Numbered from the stretch's first letter, positions 49,467 through 60,363 are shown. The stretch: 64,000 nt of DNA from Photorhabdus heterorhabditis (GCF_018448905.1 NZ_RCWA01000007.1:62001-126000); one strand, 5' to 3'. The notes: generated from the letters alone by a model not told the origin. Made by a program: numbers and translations.

Positions 49467-49811
49467 TCAGAATGGATAAAGCGCCGTCATTTTTTCGGCA
49501 ATCGCCGCACCAAGAGTCTTCAAACGGCACATAACTGCACTTTCGTCTTCACTATCAACAAACAAGCATGCCTGACCTTCCCATTCAATCACTGTGCTTT
49601 CAATTTGCATATCAGCAAGTGATTGCTGTAATTTTTGCATAACATTCCACGCAGCCGCATCTTCGTGGCTGAGTAGTTTCAACCCCATCAGGCTACTTTT
49701 TACATTCACTTCATCAACCGGGAGTGGTTCAACTTTGATACCCACAAAGCCGGGTGACCATTTGTAACTTTGCGGTAGTCGATGTACCACCGAAAGCTGA
49801 ATATTATTCAC
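49467..49811 (-). CDS. yejG: YejG family protein
   Basis: 114 residues, the same as E. coli YejG, which it follows at LQLS-VHRLPQ-Y-WS-GF-G-KVEP near the start and ALYPF at the end. Conserved small cytoplasmic protein, linked by screens to antibiotic tolerance in E. coli but without defined activity. It starts at GTG 49811, with TAGGA 8 nt upstream. In E. coli it lies directly before bcr; here a 934-bp gap separates them. Confidence 0.9.
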   Translation of the reverse strand: MNNIQLSVVHRLPQSYKWSPGFVGIKVEPLPVDEVNVKSSLMGLKLLSHEDAAAWNVMQKLQQSLADMQIESTVIEWEGQACLFVDSEDESAVMCRLKTLGAAIAEKMTALYPF

Positions 49812-50310
49812 GAATCATTCCTACCTGAAAGAACATAAATATATTAAAGTTAAAGTTAGCGACTATCTTCAGGTGTTCTACTCGCCAAAACCGAATAACT
49901 CCCCCGAAAGGTAAACAAAAAGTTAAATTTGTGTTTATATTATTACATTAAATTCAAACTTCACCTTAGAAAAAGTGCGATCAGTCTCGCATTTTGCATA
50001 TATTTATACTTTTTTTGAAGAAAACTCAACTTATTTTTATGCAAAAAAACAACTTCATATTTAATAATTATTTACATATTTTATTTTTTCAACTCAATGC
50101 GTTAACATAAAAATCGAACAAGAACTATAAAAATAAATAGATAACAATGTGTTCTATAAGGAAAATCCAATCACAACCTGATGATAACATGCTTCAATAT
50201 TTTCAATTTAACAAAAATGCAACACAAAAGTCACAATCGTTATCAATGTGTTGACATTTACTCATTATCACAAACTGATAGTTCGGAATTTCCTTACATT
50301 GAGAGATTAA

Positions 50311-50655
50311 ACCTTTAGCCCAATCAACAAAAACAAGTATAAGAACAGGTTTAATCATAAGAAAGCCAGTCACTCAATTCCAAAATATCCCCAAGTATTA
50401 AGGAACCAGCCCAATAATTCTCCTAATAACATTATCTTTTTTAATGATAATTTTAGTAATGCAAAAAATGCTTTTAATATCACACAGCTAACACAATCTC
50501 ATTATCTAATGTCAAATTTTCGAATAACACAATATGAACAACCTATTGATATAACTGGAAATTTAACGAAAAATCGAATAAAACCCCATGTCATCAATCA
50601 AGAATATATAAGTGGAGACAAATGTACATATTGGAATAAAATTATTCCGCAATAA
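50311..50655 (+). pseudogene. possible degenerate gene (open frame of 114 codons without start)
   Basis: Reads from just after TAA 50308 to TAA 50653-50655. The product is rich in Asn, Ser and Ile and ends DKCTYWNKIIPQ. In DNA this AT-rich, so long a stop-free run is unlikely by chance. Upstream frames (50147-50254 and 50181-50321) continue in other phases, as in a frameshifted gene. No family recognised and no ribosome-binding site; it may still be chance. Confidence 0.3.
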
Positions 50656-50716
50656 TCTCACATAAGATCATAGCCAAATAACACAGTCAAAAGTACCTGT
50701 AACTTGCAGTAAGGAA

Positions 50717-50739
50717 AAGGCTGCACATAAAGCAGCCTT
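50717..50739 (-). terminator. bcr terminator
   Basis: AAGGCTGC / GCAGCCTT with a 7-nt loop, followed on the minus strand by TTCCTT, 6 bp after the bcr stop. Confidence 0.7.
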
Positions 50740-50745
50740 ATATTT

Positions 50746-51933
50746 TTATTTACAACATTTTCTTGCATATGTAATAAGTAACGTAGCTGAAATAACACAT
50801 AAAGCCATAGAACCAACCATTGGCCAAGCGTTACACGCAGGTACCAGAGCAATCAGTGAACCAATTAAGGCACTAATACCAAAACGGATAGTACCCGCCA
50901 ATGAAGATACTGTTCCTGCCATATGCGGATAATCATCTAAAATCACCGCCATTGCATTGGATGTAATCATAGAAATCCCACCAACATAAGCTGCAACACC
51001 CATTACCAGAGACATGAAGCCCAAATTCAGCGCAGTAGACAATAATAGCCAAATCCCCATCATCAACTGTATACTTAAGCCAAAATACATCATTTTCAGC
51101 GCACCAAAGCGCCGAACATAACGACTATTTATCATCGTCATCACAAACAGAAATACAATATTCAGCGCAAAGTAATAACCAAAGTTCTGCGGCGATACGC
51201 CATTTAACTCAATATAAACAAATGGCCCTGCACTGAGAAAAGAAAACATTCCCGCAAACGAAAAACCACTGGCAAGCATGTAGCAAAACACACGACTCTG
51301 GCGGAATAACATAATAAACTGACTTATGGTTGTGCGAAGATGAAACTTTTGTCTTTTTTCTTTCGGCAAAGTCTCTTTTATAAAGAAAGCAACAAGAAAT
51401 GCAGCAATAACAGAAGTCACCGCAATGCTCCAGAAAATAGCATGCCATGTGAACCAAATCATCATCATTCCCCCAAGAATCGGGGCAATTAATGGCGCAA
51501 TAGTCATCACCAATACCACAAAAGACATGCTACGTGAGAATTCATCTTTCGTGAACACATCCCGCATCAAAGCATTAATGACAACACTCGCAGCAGCAGC
51601 GGAAAACCCATGTAAAAAGCGCAGATAAATAAAATCATCGATATTTTGAGCCATTGCGCACGCGGCTGAAGCCAGAGCAAACACAATAACCCCACCCAGA
51701 ATGACCGGTTTACGCCCCAAACTGTCAGCCATCGGACCATATGCTATCTGACCGATAGCAAAACCGAGAATATAACTACTCAATGTCATTTGAACCTGCC
51801 CACTATCCACACCGAAATCCCTGGCAACGGTCGGAAAACTGGGTAAGTACATGTCAATAGCAAGAGGCATTAACATAGAAAGCAGCCCAAGGATCAAAAT
51901 CAACCCCAAATAGGATGAGCGTTGTTGTTGCAC
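50746..51933 (-). CDS. bcr: Bcr/CflA family multidrug efflux transporter
   Basis: MFS drug:proton antiporter of the inner membrane, 395 residues and 12 helices. In E. coli Bcr confers bicyclomycin resistance and exports dipeptides/cysteine. MFS signature [16 protein letters not shown] between helices 2 and 3; the [24 protein letters not shown] block is almost identical to E. coli. It starts at GTG 51933. Immediately downstream of rsuA (37 bp), the conserved order. Confidence 0.95.
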   Translation of the reverse strand: MQQQRSSYLGLILILGLLSMLMPLAIDMYLPSFPTVARDFGVDSGQVQMTLSSYILGFAIGQIAYGPMADSLGRKPVILGGVIVFALASAACAMAQNIDDFIYLRFLHGFSAAAASVVINALMRDVFTKDEFSRSMSFVVLVMTIAPLIAPILGGMMMIWFTWHAIFWSIAVTSVIAAFLVAFFIKETLPKEKRQKFHLRTTISQFIMLFRQSRVFCYMLASGFSFAGMFSFLSAGPFVYIELNGVSPQNFGYYFALNIVFLFVMTMINSRYVRRFGALKMMYFGLSIQLMMGIWLLLSTALNLGFMSLVMGVAAYVGGISMITSNAMAVILDDYPHMAGTVSSLAGTIRFGISALIGSLIALVPACNAWPMVGSMALCVISATLLITYARKCCK

Positions 51934-51970
51934 GCGTATGACTCCAATAATTTAAAATGATTAACTAAAA

Positions 51971-52678
51971 CTAAGCTTTAGGAACCGTAATACTGGCAAT
52001 TTCTTGCTCAGTTAACGGTCGGTATTCCCCAGGTTCTAGGGCGGAATCTAAGATAATTTCACCGATTCGTTCACGATGGAGTTCTATCACCCGGTTCCCT
52101 ACGGCTGCAAACATACGTTTTACCTGATGGTAACGTCCTTCACTGATCGTCAAACGTACCAATTGAGACGCCAGAACTTCCAGTTGAGCGGGTTTTGTCA
52201 GCGTTTTTTCACCATTAAGTTGAACACCAGTAAGAAACTTACCTGCCGTCCCTTCTGCAACTGGATATTCAAGTGTTACTAGATAGGTTTTTTCACAATG
52301 GTGTTTGGGGGAAGTGATACGATGAGACCATTGACCATCATCAGTCAACAAGACCAAACCTGTGGTATCCATATCCAACCGGCCAGCAGTGTGTAATTTA
52401 TGGGCTGCCGGCTCATCAATAAAATAGAGGACCGTCGGGTTCACAGGATCATCCGTGGAGCAAATATACCCTGATGGTTTATTCAACATAAAATAACGCG
52501 GCCCTTGCTGCTGTTCTAGTAACGAGCCATCAAACATGATTTGTTGTTCTGGCGTTATTTTATAAGCTCCGGTTTTTATAATCTCATCATCAACGGTAAT
52601 ACGCCCCGCGCGCAACTCACGTCCCACGTCATTCCGGCTGATACCAAGCTGTTGTGACAAAAATTTATCCAATCGCAT
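51971..52678 (-). CDS. rsuA: 16S rRNA pseudouridine(516) synthase
   Basis: Forms pseudouridine 516 in 16S rRNA. 235 residues from ATG 52678: N-terminal S4 domain ([12 protein letters not shown]...), then the catalytic domain with Asp102 in GRLDMDTTG and [17 protein letters not shown] four codons upstream would leave too little room for the AGG that serves as Shine-Dalgarno, so the ATG is preferred. Likely co-transcribed with bcr. Confidence 0.96.
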   Translation of the reverse strand: MRLDKFLSQQLGISRNDVGRELRAGRITVDDEIIKTGAYKITPEQQIMFDGSLLEQQQGPRYFMLNKPSGYICSTDDPVNPTVLYFIDEPAAHKLHTAGRLDMDTTGLVLLTDDGQWSHRITSPKHHCEKTYLVTLEYPVAEGTAGKFLTGVQLNGEKTLTKPAQLEVLASQLVRLTISEGRYHQVKRMFAAVGNRVIELHRERIGEIILDSALEPGEYRPLTEQEIASITVPKA

Positions 52679-52840
52679 GGATGAAGACACCTATATTAAA
52701 TTAATTCAAAAATGAATATGGCCCTACTATCTTGGCACTACAACGCAGAGCCACCAAAAAAGAAGATGTGAGGTGAACGTAAAAGCTTTTCATGCTAATC
52801 ATAACTATGTTTACTATAAACAACAATTATCTATTTGTTA

Positions 52841-52967
52841 TATACCCAATGGATTTCAAGATGGATCGCGACGGCAAGGGGGCGAATCCCCGGGAGCATA
52901 GATAACTCTGTGACCGGGGTGAGTGAGTGCCGCCAACCAAGAGGCAACTTGAAAGACAACAGGTATA
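52841..52967. repeat. ERIC repeat, 127-bp form
   Basis: Full-length element (TATACCCAATGG...CAACAGGTATA) in the 401-bp gap between the divergent rsuA and radD; the remainder of the gap (52679-52840 and 52968-53079) shows only AT-rich DNA where both promoters must lie. Confidence 0.93.
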
Positions 52968-53079
52968 ACTGATTATAATTTCAATCAATTAGAGAATTAT
53001 CTTACCTCACTTCTACTCACAGTAAACTCATCGGAAAAATGTTACCCTTTTGCGAGTGTTTTTCTGTTACAGAGCAAAT

Positions 53080-54837
53080 ATGACATTTACTTTACGTCCC
53101 TATCAGCAAGAAGCCGTGAATGCCACTATTAATCATTTCCGGCACCATCATGAACCCGCTGTCATAGTACTACCAACCGGAGCTGGTAAAAGCCTGGTTA
53201 TTGCTGAACTGGCAAAATTAGCCCGAGGGAAAGTATTAGTACTGGCTCATGTGAAAGAGCTGGTTGCACAGAACCACAGCAAATATTGCGCTTATGGGTT
53301 ACAAGCAGATATTTTTTCCGCCGGATTACAACAGAAACAAAGTTCAGGAAAAGTCGTATTTGGCAGCGTGCAATCTGTCGCCCGTAATCTTGAACATTTC
53401 GATAATCAATTCTCCTTACTGATAATCGATGAATGCCATCGTATCAGTGACGATGAAAACAGCCAGTACCAGCAAATTATTCATCACCTTCGGCAAAATA
53501 ATCCACAACTACGTATTCTTGGATTAACTGCGACACCTTACAGACTGGCTATTGGTTGGATATATCAATATCACTATCATGGTATGATCCGTGGTGATGA
53601 AAATAGTTTTTTCCGTGATTGCATATACGAATTGCCCCTGCGTTATATGATTAAACATGGTTTTCTAGTACCTCCACAGCGGCTGGATATGCCTGTTATA
53701 CAATATGATTTCAGCCAGGTCCGTTCCAGTCAGCAAGGTATTTTTAATGAAACTGATTTAAATCGCGAAATTAAACGACAAAAACGCATCACACCTCATA
53801 TTATCAGACAAATTATTGAATATTCAGTTGACCGTAAAGGAATCATGCTTTTTGCTGCAACTGTCGAACATGCCAAAGAGATTCTTCAATTACTCCCTTC
53901 CGGCCAAGCTGCCTTAGTCAGTGCCGATACATTAACCGCCGATCGCGATCTGTTTATCGAAGCCTTTAAAACTCAACAATTGCGTTACATGGTTAACGTT
54001 GCCGTATTAACCACCGGGTTTGATGCACCTCATGTCGATTTAATCGCAATCCTGCGCCCTACTGAATCTGTCAGCCTGTATCAACAGATTATTGGCCGTG
54101 GTCTGAGGTTATTTCCAGGTAAAAAAGATTGCCTTATTCTTGATTACGCAGGAAATCCCCACGATCTCTACACACCGGAAGTCGGTAACCATAAACCAAA
54201 TAAACAAAGCCAGCCAGTTCAAGTATTCTGCCCTATCTGCAACTTTGCCAATATGTTCTGGGGAAAGTGCTCCTCCGACGGTGAAGTTATTGAGCATTTT
54301 GGACGTCGCTGTCAAGGCTGGGAAGCGGATCAACATGGCAAACGCCACCAATGCAACTTCCGTTTTCGCTTTAAACTGTGTCCCCATTGTGGCGCCGAAA
54401 ATGATATTGCGGCACGGCGTTGTTATAATTGCCAAAAAGTGCTGGTCGATCCCGATGATATGCTGAAAACAGCATTAAAACTCAAAGATGGGCTGGTACT
54501 ACGTTGTGGTGGTATGCAACTCATCCCTGGAACTGACAGCAAAGGAGAATGGCTGAAAATCATCTATTACGATGAAGATGGTGCCGATGTTTCCGAGCGT
54601 TTTCGGCTTACAACCTCTGCCCAACGACTAGCCTTTCAGCACCAATTTCTCCGCCAGCATCAGCGTGCTCCGGCTGTCCCTTTTAACTGGACAACCGCCT
54701 CAGAAGTTGTTCAGAAACAACCTTTATTACGCCACCCAGACTTCGTTATTGCCCGTAAAAAAGGCCAATTCTGGCAGATCCGTGAAAAGATCTTTGACTA
54801 TCAAGGACGTTTCCGACGAGCAGATGAATTGTATTAA
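53080..54837 (+). CDS. radD: DEAD-like helicase RadD (YejH)
   Basis: Superfamily 2 ATPase involved in recombinational DNA repair, stimulating RecA in E. coli. 585 residues from ATG 53080, aligned with E. coli [12 protein letters not shown]; a 10-codon extension is rejected. Walker A with Lys37 in LPTGAGKS; Walker B DECHR near residue 117; helicase motif [14 protein letters not shown]-terminal zinc region holds clustered Cys (CPIC, CPHC, CYNC). Same place as in E. coli, before rplY. Confidence 0.96.
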   Translation: MTFTLRPYQQEAVNATINHFRHHHEPAVIVLPTGAGKSLVIAELAKLARGKVLVLAHVKELVAQNHSKYCAYGLQADIFSAGLQQKQSSGKVVFGSVQSVARNLEHFDNQFSLLIIDECHRISDDENSQYQQIIHHLRQNNPQLRILGLTATPYRLAIGWIYQYHYHGMIRGDENSFFRDCIYELPLRYMIKHGFLVPPQRLDMPVIQYDFSQVRSSQQGIFNETDLNREIKRQKRITPHIIRQIIEYSVDRKGIMLFAATVEHAKEILQLLPSGQAALVSADTLTADRDLFIEAFKTQQLRYMVNVAVLTTGFDAPHVDLIAILRPTESVSLYQQIIGRGLRLFPGKKDCLILDYAGNPHDLYTPEVGNHKPNKQSQPVQVFCPICNFANMFWGKCSSDGEVIEHFGRRCQGWEADQHGKRHQCNFRFRFKLCPHCGAENDIAARRCYNCQKVLVDPDDMLKTALKLKDGLVLRCGGMQLIPGTDSKGEWLKIIYYDEDGADVSERFRLTTSAQRLAFQHQFLRQHQRAPAVPFNWTTASEVVQKQPLLRHPDFVIARKKGQFWQIREKIFDYQGRFRRADELY

Positions 54838-54889
54838 TATGTGCAAATGGACGTATTCCATTTGCTGTAACTGCCATTTTTCGCTAGAA

Positions 54890-54989
54890 TGCCGCCCGTT
54901 TAACGCTACGTTAAGCCAAATCTCGAACCTGCTGCTGGGTCGCCTGTAGCAGGATTTATTTTCCTCTTATGTGAGAAAGAGAAAAAATA
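54890..54989 (+). promoter_or_regulatory. rplY leader region
   Basis: About 100 nt before rplY with TTAACG-GTTAAGCC and a hairpin CCTGCTGC...GTAGCAGG (about 54929-54954). L25 represses its own mRNA through its leader in E. coli relatives; this stretch is where such a structure would be. The identification as leader is by position and visible pairing only. Confidence 0.4.
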
Positions 54990-55274
54990 ATGTTTACTAT
55001 TAATGCAGAAGTACGTAAAGAACAGGGTAAGGGTGCGAGCCGCCGCCTGCGCAGAGCCAACAAGTTCCCAGCTATCGTATACGGTGGCAACCAGGAGCCT
55101 GTTTCTATTGAACTGGATCACGACCAAGTTATCAATATGGAACGCAAAGCAGAATTTTATAGCGAAATTCTGACTCTGGTTATTGATGGTAAAGAAACTA
55201 AAGTTAAAGTGCAGGCTGTACAGCGCCATCCGTTTAAGCCAAAACTGGCGCACATTGACTTCCTGCGTGCTTAA
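54990..55274 (+). CDS. rplY: 50S ribosomal protein L25
   Basis: 94-residue 5S rRNA-binding protein, same length as E. coli L25 and about 80 percent alike by eye ([21 protein letters not shown]..., ending LAHIDFLRA). GAGAAA serves as the Shine-Dalgarno region. Monocistronic, with a bidirectional terminator after it. Confidence 0.97.
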   Translation: MFTINAEVRKEQGKGASRRLRRANKFPAIVYGGNQEPVSIELDHDQVINMERKAEFYSEILTLVIDGKETKVKVQAVQRHPFKPKLAHIDFLRA

Positions 55275-55306
55275 TTAGCCACAGTCGAGCTTTTCGGGAC
55301 GCCGAG

Positions 55307-55340
55307 TAAATAACGCCGCATTTGCGGCGTTATTTATTTA
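55307..55340. terminator. bidirectional terminator between rplY and yejK
   Basis: Perfect 14-bp stem TAAATAACGCCGCA / TGCGGCGTTATTTA with a 2-nt gap, flanked by A and T runs on both sides; ends both convergent genes. Confidence 0.9.
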
Positions 55341-55345
55341 TGGTA

Positions 55346-56350
55346 TCAGTGCCCCCCACTACGACGCTGTAATTGGTCACGTAAATTGGGTGGGGTCCCT
55401 CTAATTGTTAAAGTATCCGTCACCGGGTCCCAAAAAATTCTTTCACCAAATAACATCGCATCAAAATTAATCGTCAATCCGCCACCACTGCCGGCAAATT
55501 TAGTTAACTGACGCAATGTACTACGATCTGCCGGGAAACTCTCTTCCAGTTCATATCCCTGTTCCTGAGAAAATTGCTGGAAACTCTGTTCTCCAAACGT
55601 TGGCAATTCCTGAGACAATTCCTTGATCTCAATTTCTTCTCCCGTCTGCAATTGTTCATTGCAATAACTGTATACCTGTTGGCGGTATGCCTGCCGCTCA
55701 TTTTTATCAAGCTGCCCCGACTCACAATAATCATCAACTGCCTGTAATAAGCCTTTATTCTGTACCTTAGCATTCATACCTTCACTGGCAGCGAGAAAGT
55801 CCATAAAAAAATCTGAAACTTTACGCCCTACCCGCCCCTTCAAGAAAGTTAAATAACGACTTGATTCAGGATTAGTTTCCCACTCAGTTAAATCTACACG
55901 AGCAACAATATCAGCATGAGGAATATCTAGATAATGAGTGGTATTCAAATCCAGATTATCGTTAACAGACATACTATTACAGCTATTAAGCACAGCAATC
56001 AATAAATACTCTACCGCCAAATAGCGATACTGACAGAATAGGACCGTCCCACCCTCAGCAAACGGATATTTAGCCAGTTCATCCCTCAAACGTGCTGTTG
56101 CGGCACGACTGAATCCAAGAAAATCTTCATCACCCTTACGCTGATGTCTGAGAGCTTCTGCTAATTCACTCTCTTCATTAAATAAGCCATAAGCTTTGCT
56201 TTTTGCGCTGTATACACGGTGTAATTCAGCCATCATATCTTCCACCACTTGATCGGTGGCGAGCAGAGAATCACGCAGCACGACATCAAGCGTCTGTTCA
56301 TCACGCTTGATTAATTGATGCAAAGCAATCTGGTCTATTTGCAGACTCAT
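55346..56350 (-). CDS. yejK: nucleoid-associated protein YejK (NdpA)
   Basis: 334-residue nucleoid-associated protein, from ATG 56350 with AGGAG 7-8 nt upstream; three codons further upstream are rejected. Very close to E. coli Yej[66 protein letters not shown]. It binds DNA and interacts with topoisomerase IV in E. coli. Divergent from yejL. Confidence 0.96.
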   Translation of the reverse strand: MSLQIDQIALHQLIKRDEQTLDVVLRDSLLATDQVVEDMMAELHRVYSAKSKAYGLFNEESELAEALRHQRKGDEDFLGFSRAATARLRDELAKYPFAEGGTVLFCQYRYLAVEYLLIAVLNSCNSMSVNDNLDLNTTHYLDIPHADIVARVDLTEWETNPESSRYLTFLKGRVGRKVSDFFMDFLAASEGMNAKVQNKGLLQAVDDYCESGQLDKNERQAYRQQVYSYCNEQLQTGEEIEIKELSQELPTFGEQSFQQFSQEQGYELEESFPADRSTLRQLTKFAGSGGGLTINFDAMLFGERIFWDPVTDTLTIRGTPPNLRDQLQRRSGGH

Positions 56351-56621
56351 TTTTTCCACTCCTTTCGCTGCTTACTTCATTCGCTTTTAACGGCGTATTC
56401 AAACACTGATAACAAACTGCTGCAATAAAAAAACCGGGAAAAAATCGCGTTTACCATGCACTCTTCACTACTATTCACCGACAAATACCAGAAAATTGCC
56501 AAAAACCCCCTAATTATTGCAACATAATATTAACCATGAATTAATTTGCTATAAAAGAGCAGAAAATCACTCACCTATACGGTAAGATAGTGTGCTTTGT
56601 TAGTTCAGGAAGTTTAAATTT

Positions 56622-56849
56622 ATGCCACAATCATCCCGTTACAGTGACGAACACGTTGAACGTTTATTAACAGAATTAGTCAGTGTTCTGGAAAGAAACC
56701 ATACGCCGACAGACCTTTCTCTAATGGTACTGGGCAATATGGTAACAAATTTAATCAATACGAGTGTGTCTCCTGCACAGCGCAGACATATAGCTGACTC
56801 GTTTGCACACGCGCTTAAATCTTCAGTCAACGAAGATAAAGCCCATTAA
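56622..56849 (+). CDS. yejL: YejL family protein (UPF0352)
   Basis: 75 residues, exactly the E. coli YejL length ([39 protein letters not shown]). Small helical dimeric protein without known activity. It is 33 bp before yejM and may be co-transcribed with it. Confidence 0.95.
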   Translation: MPQSSRYSDEHVERLLTELVSVLERNHTPTDLSLMVLGNMVTNLINTSVSPAQRRHIADSFAHALKSSVNEDKAH

Positions 56850-56882
56850 TTTTTTAACTAAAGACCAAAACGTAAACAAAAT

Positions 56883-58622
56883 ATGGTGACTAGCCGTCAG
56901 CGTTATCGTGAAAAAGTTTCCCAGATGATTAGCTGGGGGCATTGGTTTGCCCTGTTTAATATCCTGCTCAGCCTTGGATTAGGCAGCCGTTACTTGTTTA
57001 TTTCCGACTGGCCGGGCTCACTGTTCGGCCGAGTCTATGCTTTGGTCAGTTGGCTTGGACACTTTAGTTTTATTGTTTTCGCCGCTTACCTGTTAATTCT
57101 GTTTCCGCTGACATTTATTGTCATGTCACAGCGCCTGCTAAGATTCCTTTCGGCTATTTTCGCCACAGCCGGGCTAACGCTGTTGATCTTCGACAGCGCC
57201 GTATACGACCGTTTCCACCTTCACCTTACACCTTTAGTTTGGGATCTGGTGATCAATCCTGATCAGGGGGAACTGGCACGGGAATGGCAACTGATGTTTA
57301 TCTGTATTCCAGTCATTTTTCTGGTACAGATGTTATTTGGCACTTGGAGTTGGCAGAAACTACGTAGCCTGAATCGGCAACGGGTCAGTAAGCCATTAGC
57401 AGCGGTTTTCATATCTGCCTTTTTGGCTTCCCATCTGATGTATATCTGGTCTGACGCTAATTTTTACCGCCCGATAACCATGCAGCGTTCTAACCTACCG
57501 CTCTCTTATCCAATGACAGCGCGTAAATTTCTTGAGAAACATGGCCTGCTAGATCAGAAAGAATTTCAGTATCGCCTTATGCAACAGGGTGATCCTGCTG
57601 CTTTGTCCGTTGAATACCCACTTAATAATCTGACTTATCAGGATCAGGGAAGCGGATACAACCTATTGATACTCGTTGTTGACGGGCTGGATAATAAAAA
57701 TATTACAAAGAATATGCCCGCTCTTTCCCATTTCAGAGAAACCGGCATCCAGTTCAATCAGCATTTCAGTACTGGTATTCAAAATGATACAGCCTTATTC
57801 GGGTTATTTTATGGCATTTCTTCCGGCTACCTAGATGGAATACTTGCTGGGCGTAAATCATCAGCACTATTCAATGCACTGACTCATCAAGGATACCAAT
57901 TTGGGTTATTCTCCTCGGAAGGGTTTAAAACTCCGCTTTATCGTCAGGCATTGCTTTCCGACTATTCATTACCCACTGCGGTCAACCAAAGCAACCAACT
58001 TACAGTAGAACAATGGCAACAATGGCTGAATTTACCCAATACCAGTACCCCATGGTTTTCTTTACTGAAGATAAATGGATTAGATAAAGCTGCCGAGCCA
58101 GCTGACAAATCAGCACTGGATAACCAAATTAACACCGTATTAGAGACACTGAAAAACAAAAACGCTCTGAATAACACGGTAATTATCATTACCGCTGACC
58201 ATAGCGAAATCGCAGCTACCCAGCCACCTAAGTGGATAAATAATGATAGATTCAATCGTGTGCAAATGCATGTTCCCCTGCTTATTCATTGGCCCGAAAC
58301 GCCACCACAGACAATCGATAAACTGACTAGCCATCAGGACATCATGACAACATTAATGCAACGCTTGTTGCATGTTAGCAATTCTCCTAATGATTATTCT
58401 CAAGGTGAAGACCTGTTTGCAGCACAACGTAACAATCCATGGATTATTACTGGTGATAATGGTTCTCTAATTATTACAACCAGTGAAAATACTTTATTTC
58501 TGGATAAGAACGGGGGCTATTACCTATATGACCTCGAAGGCAACGAAGTCAAAGATGCTAAACCCAATCTGGCACAGCTGTTACAGATACTAACAGAGGT
58601 TAAACATTTCATAGCTAATTAA
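56883..58622 (+). CDS. yejM: PbgA/LapC (YejM), essential inner-membrane protein controlling LPS amount
   Basis: 579-residue protein: five N-terminal transmembrane helices (about 1-190), then a periplasmic arylsulfatase-like globular domain (about 245-570) with ILVVDGLDNKN at the former nucleophile site and DHSEIAA. In E. coli it senses LPS in the periplasmic leaflet and protects LpxC from FtsH through LapB. The domain lacks a clear metal site, as expected for the non-enzymatic homologue. It lies between yejL and proline tRNA, as in E. coli. Confidence 0.96.
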   Translation: MVTSRQRYREKVSQMISWGHWFALFNILLSLGLGSRYLFISDWPGSLFGRVYALVSWLGHFSFIVFAAYLLILFPLTFIVMSQRLLRFLSAIFATAGLTLLIFDSAVYDRFHLHLTPLVWDLVINPDQGELAREWQLMFICIPVIFLVQMLFGTWSWQKLRSLNRQRVSKPLAAVFISAFLASHLMYIWSDANFYRPITMQRSNLPLSYPMTARKFLEKHGLLDQKEFQYRLMQQGDPAALSVEYPLNNLTYQDQGSGYNLLILVVDGLDNKNITKNMPALSHFRETGIQFNQHFSTGIQNDTALFGLFYGISSGYLDGILAGRKSSALFNALTHQGYQFGLFSSEGFKTPLYRQALLSDYSLPTAVNQSNQLTVEQWQQWLNLPNTSTPWFSLLKINGLDKAAEPADKSALDNQINTVLETLKNKNALNNTVIIITADHSEIAATQPPKWINNDRFNRVQMHVPLLIHWPETPPQTIDKLTSHQDIMTTLMQRLLHVSNSPNDYSQGEDLFAAQRNNPWIITGDNGSLIITTSENTLFLDKNGGYYLYDLEGNEVKDAKPNLAQLLQILTEVKHFIAN

Positions 58623-58657
58623 ATGCTTAAAAATCAATCGGTCACAAAATTCAGTAC

Positions 58658-58688
58658 TTGCTTTTAGGCAAAAAATCAGTACTATAAT
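58658..58688 (+). promoter_or_regulatory. promoter of tRNA-Pro
   Basis: A perfect -10 TATAAT (58683-58688) and a -35-like TTGCTT (58658-58663), spacer 19 (long); a CTTTTA alternative gives 16. Transcription would start about 3 nt before the mature tRNA. Confidence 0.6.
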
Positions 58689-58697
58689 ACGAATTAT

Positions 58698-58774
58698 CGG
58701 CATGTAGCGCAGCTTGGTAGCGCACCGTCATGGGGTGTCGGGGGTCGTAGGTTCAAATCCTATCATGCCGACCA
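58698..58774 (+). tRNA. proL: tRNA-Pro (anticodon GGG)
   Basis: 77 nt with CCA encoded. Acceptor CGGCATG/CATGCCG pairs perfectly, D arm with AGCTTGGTAG, anticodon loop around CATGGGGTG with anticodon GGG, T arm GTAGG-TTCAAAT-CCTAT. Same as E. coli proL apart from a few compensated changes. It is the left boundary of the accessory region that follows. Confidence 0.97.
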
Positions 58775-58785
58775 AATTTCCCTGG

Positions 58786-58815
58786 AAAAACCAACCTGTT
58801 ACGGTTGGTTTTTTT
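58786..58815 (+). terminator. tRNA-Pro terminator
   Basis: AACCAACC / GGTTGGTT with a 6-nt loop, flanked by AAA and TTTTT. Two related copies occur at 60625 and 63897. Confidence 0.85.
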
Positions 58816-59208
58816 ATGGGTGGAATTTGCTGAGGGAAAAATGGCCGACGACAAATGGTAAAAGCACGCTAACTTTGGGATAGGTTTTATTGTTGGTCAA
58901 AGAGGTGTGAAGCTTCTTTTTTCTTGCTGATTTTCTCGGTAATGTCTATTTGAAATCCATTAGAATAATTTATTTTTTTATCTTCATTCTCTTAATTGTC
59001 TTTCTTCTTAAATACAGCCCTCACTTTACACCAACTTGAAGCAGAAAGAATTTGTTGATTCCATTAATGGGATCGAGAGGTAGAAAGTAGAAAGAAGCTT
59101 CATTTTGGGCTGCATACATGAAATCGAATGGTATACTTATTGTTGTAAGTCATTTTGGAAGACGCTATATCTTACTAGGATAAGTAAAAAATTATAGAGG
59201 AATTTTTA
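58816..59208. other. intergenic region between tRNA-Pro and glycosyltransferase
   Basis: About 390 bp. No ORF of note; only AT-rich DNA and a purine-rich stretch near 59080-59100. Presumably holds the glycosyltransferase promoter. No phage integrase gene is present. Confidence 0.5.
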
Positions 59209-60363
59209 ATGAGTATGAATAGCAAAAGTAAAATTAAAGTAGGATTGATTGTTGACGAATTCTTTGGCGCTGCGGATACTCGGTTCGGAGGATATGGTTA
59301 TTTAGCACGCCATTATATTGCAAAATACTTACCAAACAAGGAGTTTGAATTCGAAGTACTACTAGGTAAGGGTAAAAGCCATTTTTTTGCAGAGAAATAT
59401 ATTGTAGACAATGTTCCTCTTTATCGACTACCACGTAGAAAATGGTTTGCACGCCAGTGGTTAAAAAATAAAAACTACGATATTTACTTTAGTGTTGAGT
59501 TAACCTATAGCCATGTTATAGAAAATGAACCCAATAAAGGTAAAAAACTAATATTATGGATTCAAGATCCCCGTCCAATGTATGAATGGGATGAGATTTT
59601 TACTGTAAAACTCTTTCCTGAAACATCATATTACGACCAAAAGATTTATGATCTAGTTCATGATTGGTACCAGAAAGGCAGAGTGAAATTCATATCACAA
59701 GCGTATTGCCTGAATGATAAAGCTAAAGATTTATATAAATTAGATCCGAACGTTAAGATTGAGTATGTTCCAAACCCTATTGATATTGACGAAACATTCG
59801 ACGTAACCACACACCGAAAAAAGGATATGATTATCTTCTTAGGACGAATTGCGTCTGTAAAACGTGGCTGGTTATTCTGTGAAATCGCAAAGAAAATGCC
59901 TGAATATGATTTTTATGTTTTAGGAAGAGTATACAGAGACGACGATAAAAATCACGAAATAATAGCAGGCTATAAAAATATTGAGAACCTCCACTTTACT
60001 GGCCATATTGAGGGGGAACAAAAGGATGCAATTTTACGTGATGCAAAAATCTTAGTTAACACTTCAATTCACGAAGCCTTACCCGTTTCTTTCCTTGAAG
60101 CATTATCATTCGGAACTTTACTTGTTAGTAACCGAAATCCTGATGATTTAACATCTAAATTTGGAATTCATGTAGGTGATGTTTTAGGAGATGGTTTTGA
60201 TAAAGTAGATTTATTTGTCTCAGCAATCCGTGAATTAATGCAAGATGATATCAAAAGACAAGAAATTGCGAAACAAGCTATTGACTATATTAAAAAACAC
60301 CATAGTAATCATAATTTCATTTCTAAAGCTCATCAGATTATAAAAAATGAAGTAGATGGCTAG
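59209..60363 (+). CDS. glycosyltransferase family 4 (GT-B)
   Basis: 384-residue retaining glycosyltransferase, predicted cytoplasmic. GT-B fold: N-terminal domain with GGYGYLA at 27-33, C-terminal domain with FLGRIASVKRG (about 210-220) and the EX7E catalytic motif Glu289-Glu297 in HEALPVSFLEA. Rather similar to O-antigen/LPS outer-core enzymes; the donor is not predictable. AGAGGA lies about 9 nt before the ATG. The gene is AT-rich and not part of the conserved order, so it likely entered with the element at the tRNA. A surface-altering (lysogenic conversion-like) role is an inference. Confidence 0.85.
   Translation: MSMNSKSKIKVGLIVDEFFGAADTRFGGYGYLARHYIAKYLPNKEFEFEVLLGKGKSHFFAEKYIVDNVPLYRLPRRKWFARQWLKNKNYDIYFSVELTYSHVIENEPNKGKKLILWIQDPRPMYEWDEIFTVKLFPETSYYDQKIYDLVHDWYQKGRVKFISQAYCLNDKAKDLYKLDPNVKIEYVPNPIDIDETFDVTTHRKKDMIIFLGRIASVKRGWLFCEIAKKMPEYDFYVLGRVYRDDDKNHEIIAGYKNIENLHFTGHIEGEQKDAILRDAKILVNTSIHEALPVSFLEALSFGTLLVSNRNPDDLTSKFGIHVGDVLGDGFDKVDLFVSAIRELMQDDIKRQEIAKQAIDYIKKHHSNHNFISKAHQIIKNEVDG

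Larger units (their letters stand above)
49812..50745. other. long AT-rich gap between yejG and bcr
   Basis: 934 bp. The bcr terminator is at 50717-50739. The frame 50311-50655 stays open for 114 codons without ATG, GTG or TTG until ATG 50509, and two shorter frames before it (ATG 50147, 35 codons; ATG 50181, 46 codons) abut it in other phases. This could be a frameshifted relic, described as a finding. Nothing recognisable in 49812-50146. Confidence 0.5.

Noticed and set aside
49812-50146. Search for a missing gene after yejG
   Set aside because: Only AT-rich DNA without a credible frame in this part; the open frame further on is reported separately.
58696-58774. Possibility that the 60575 segment is a second complete tRNA gene
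   Set aside because: Only the 3' half is present, with unpaired T-arm changes and no acceptor 5' strand; it cannot fold as a tRNA.
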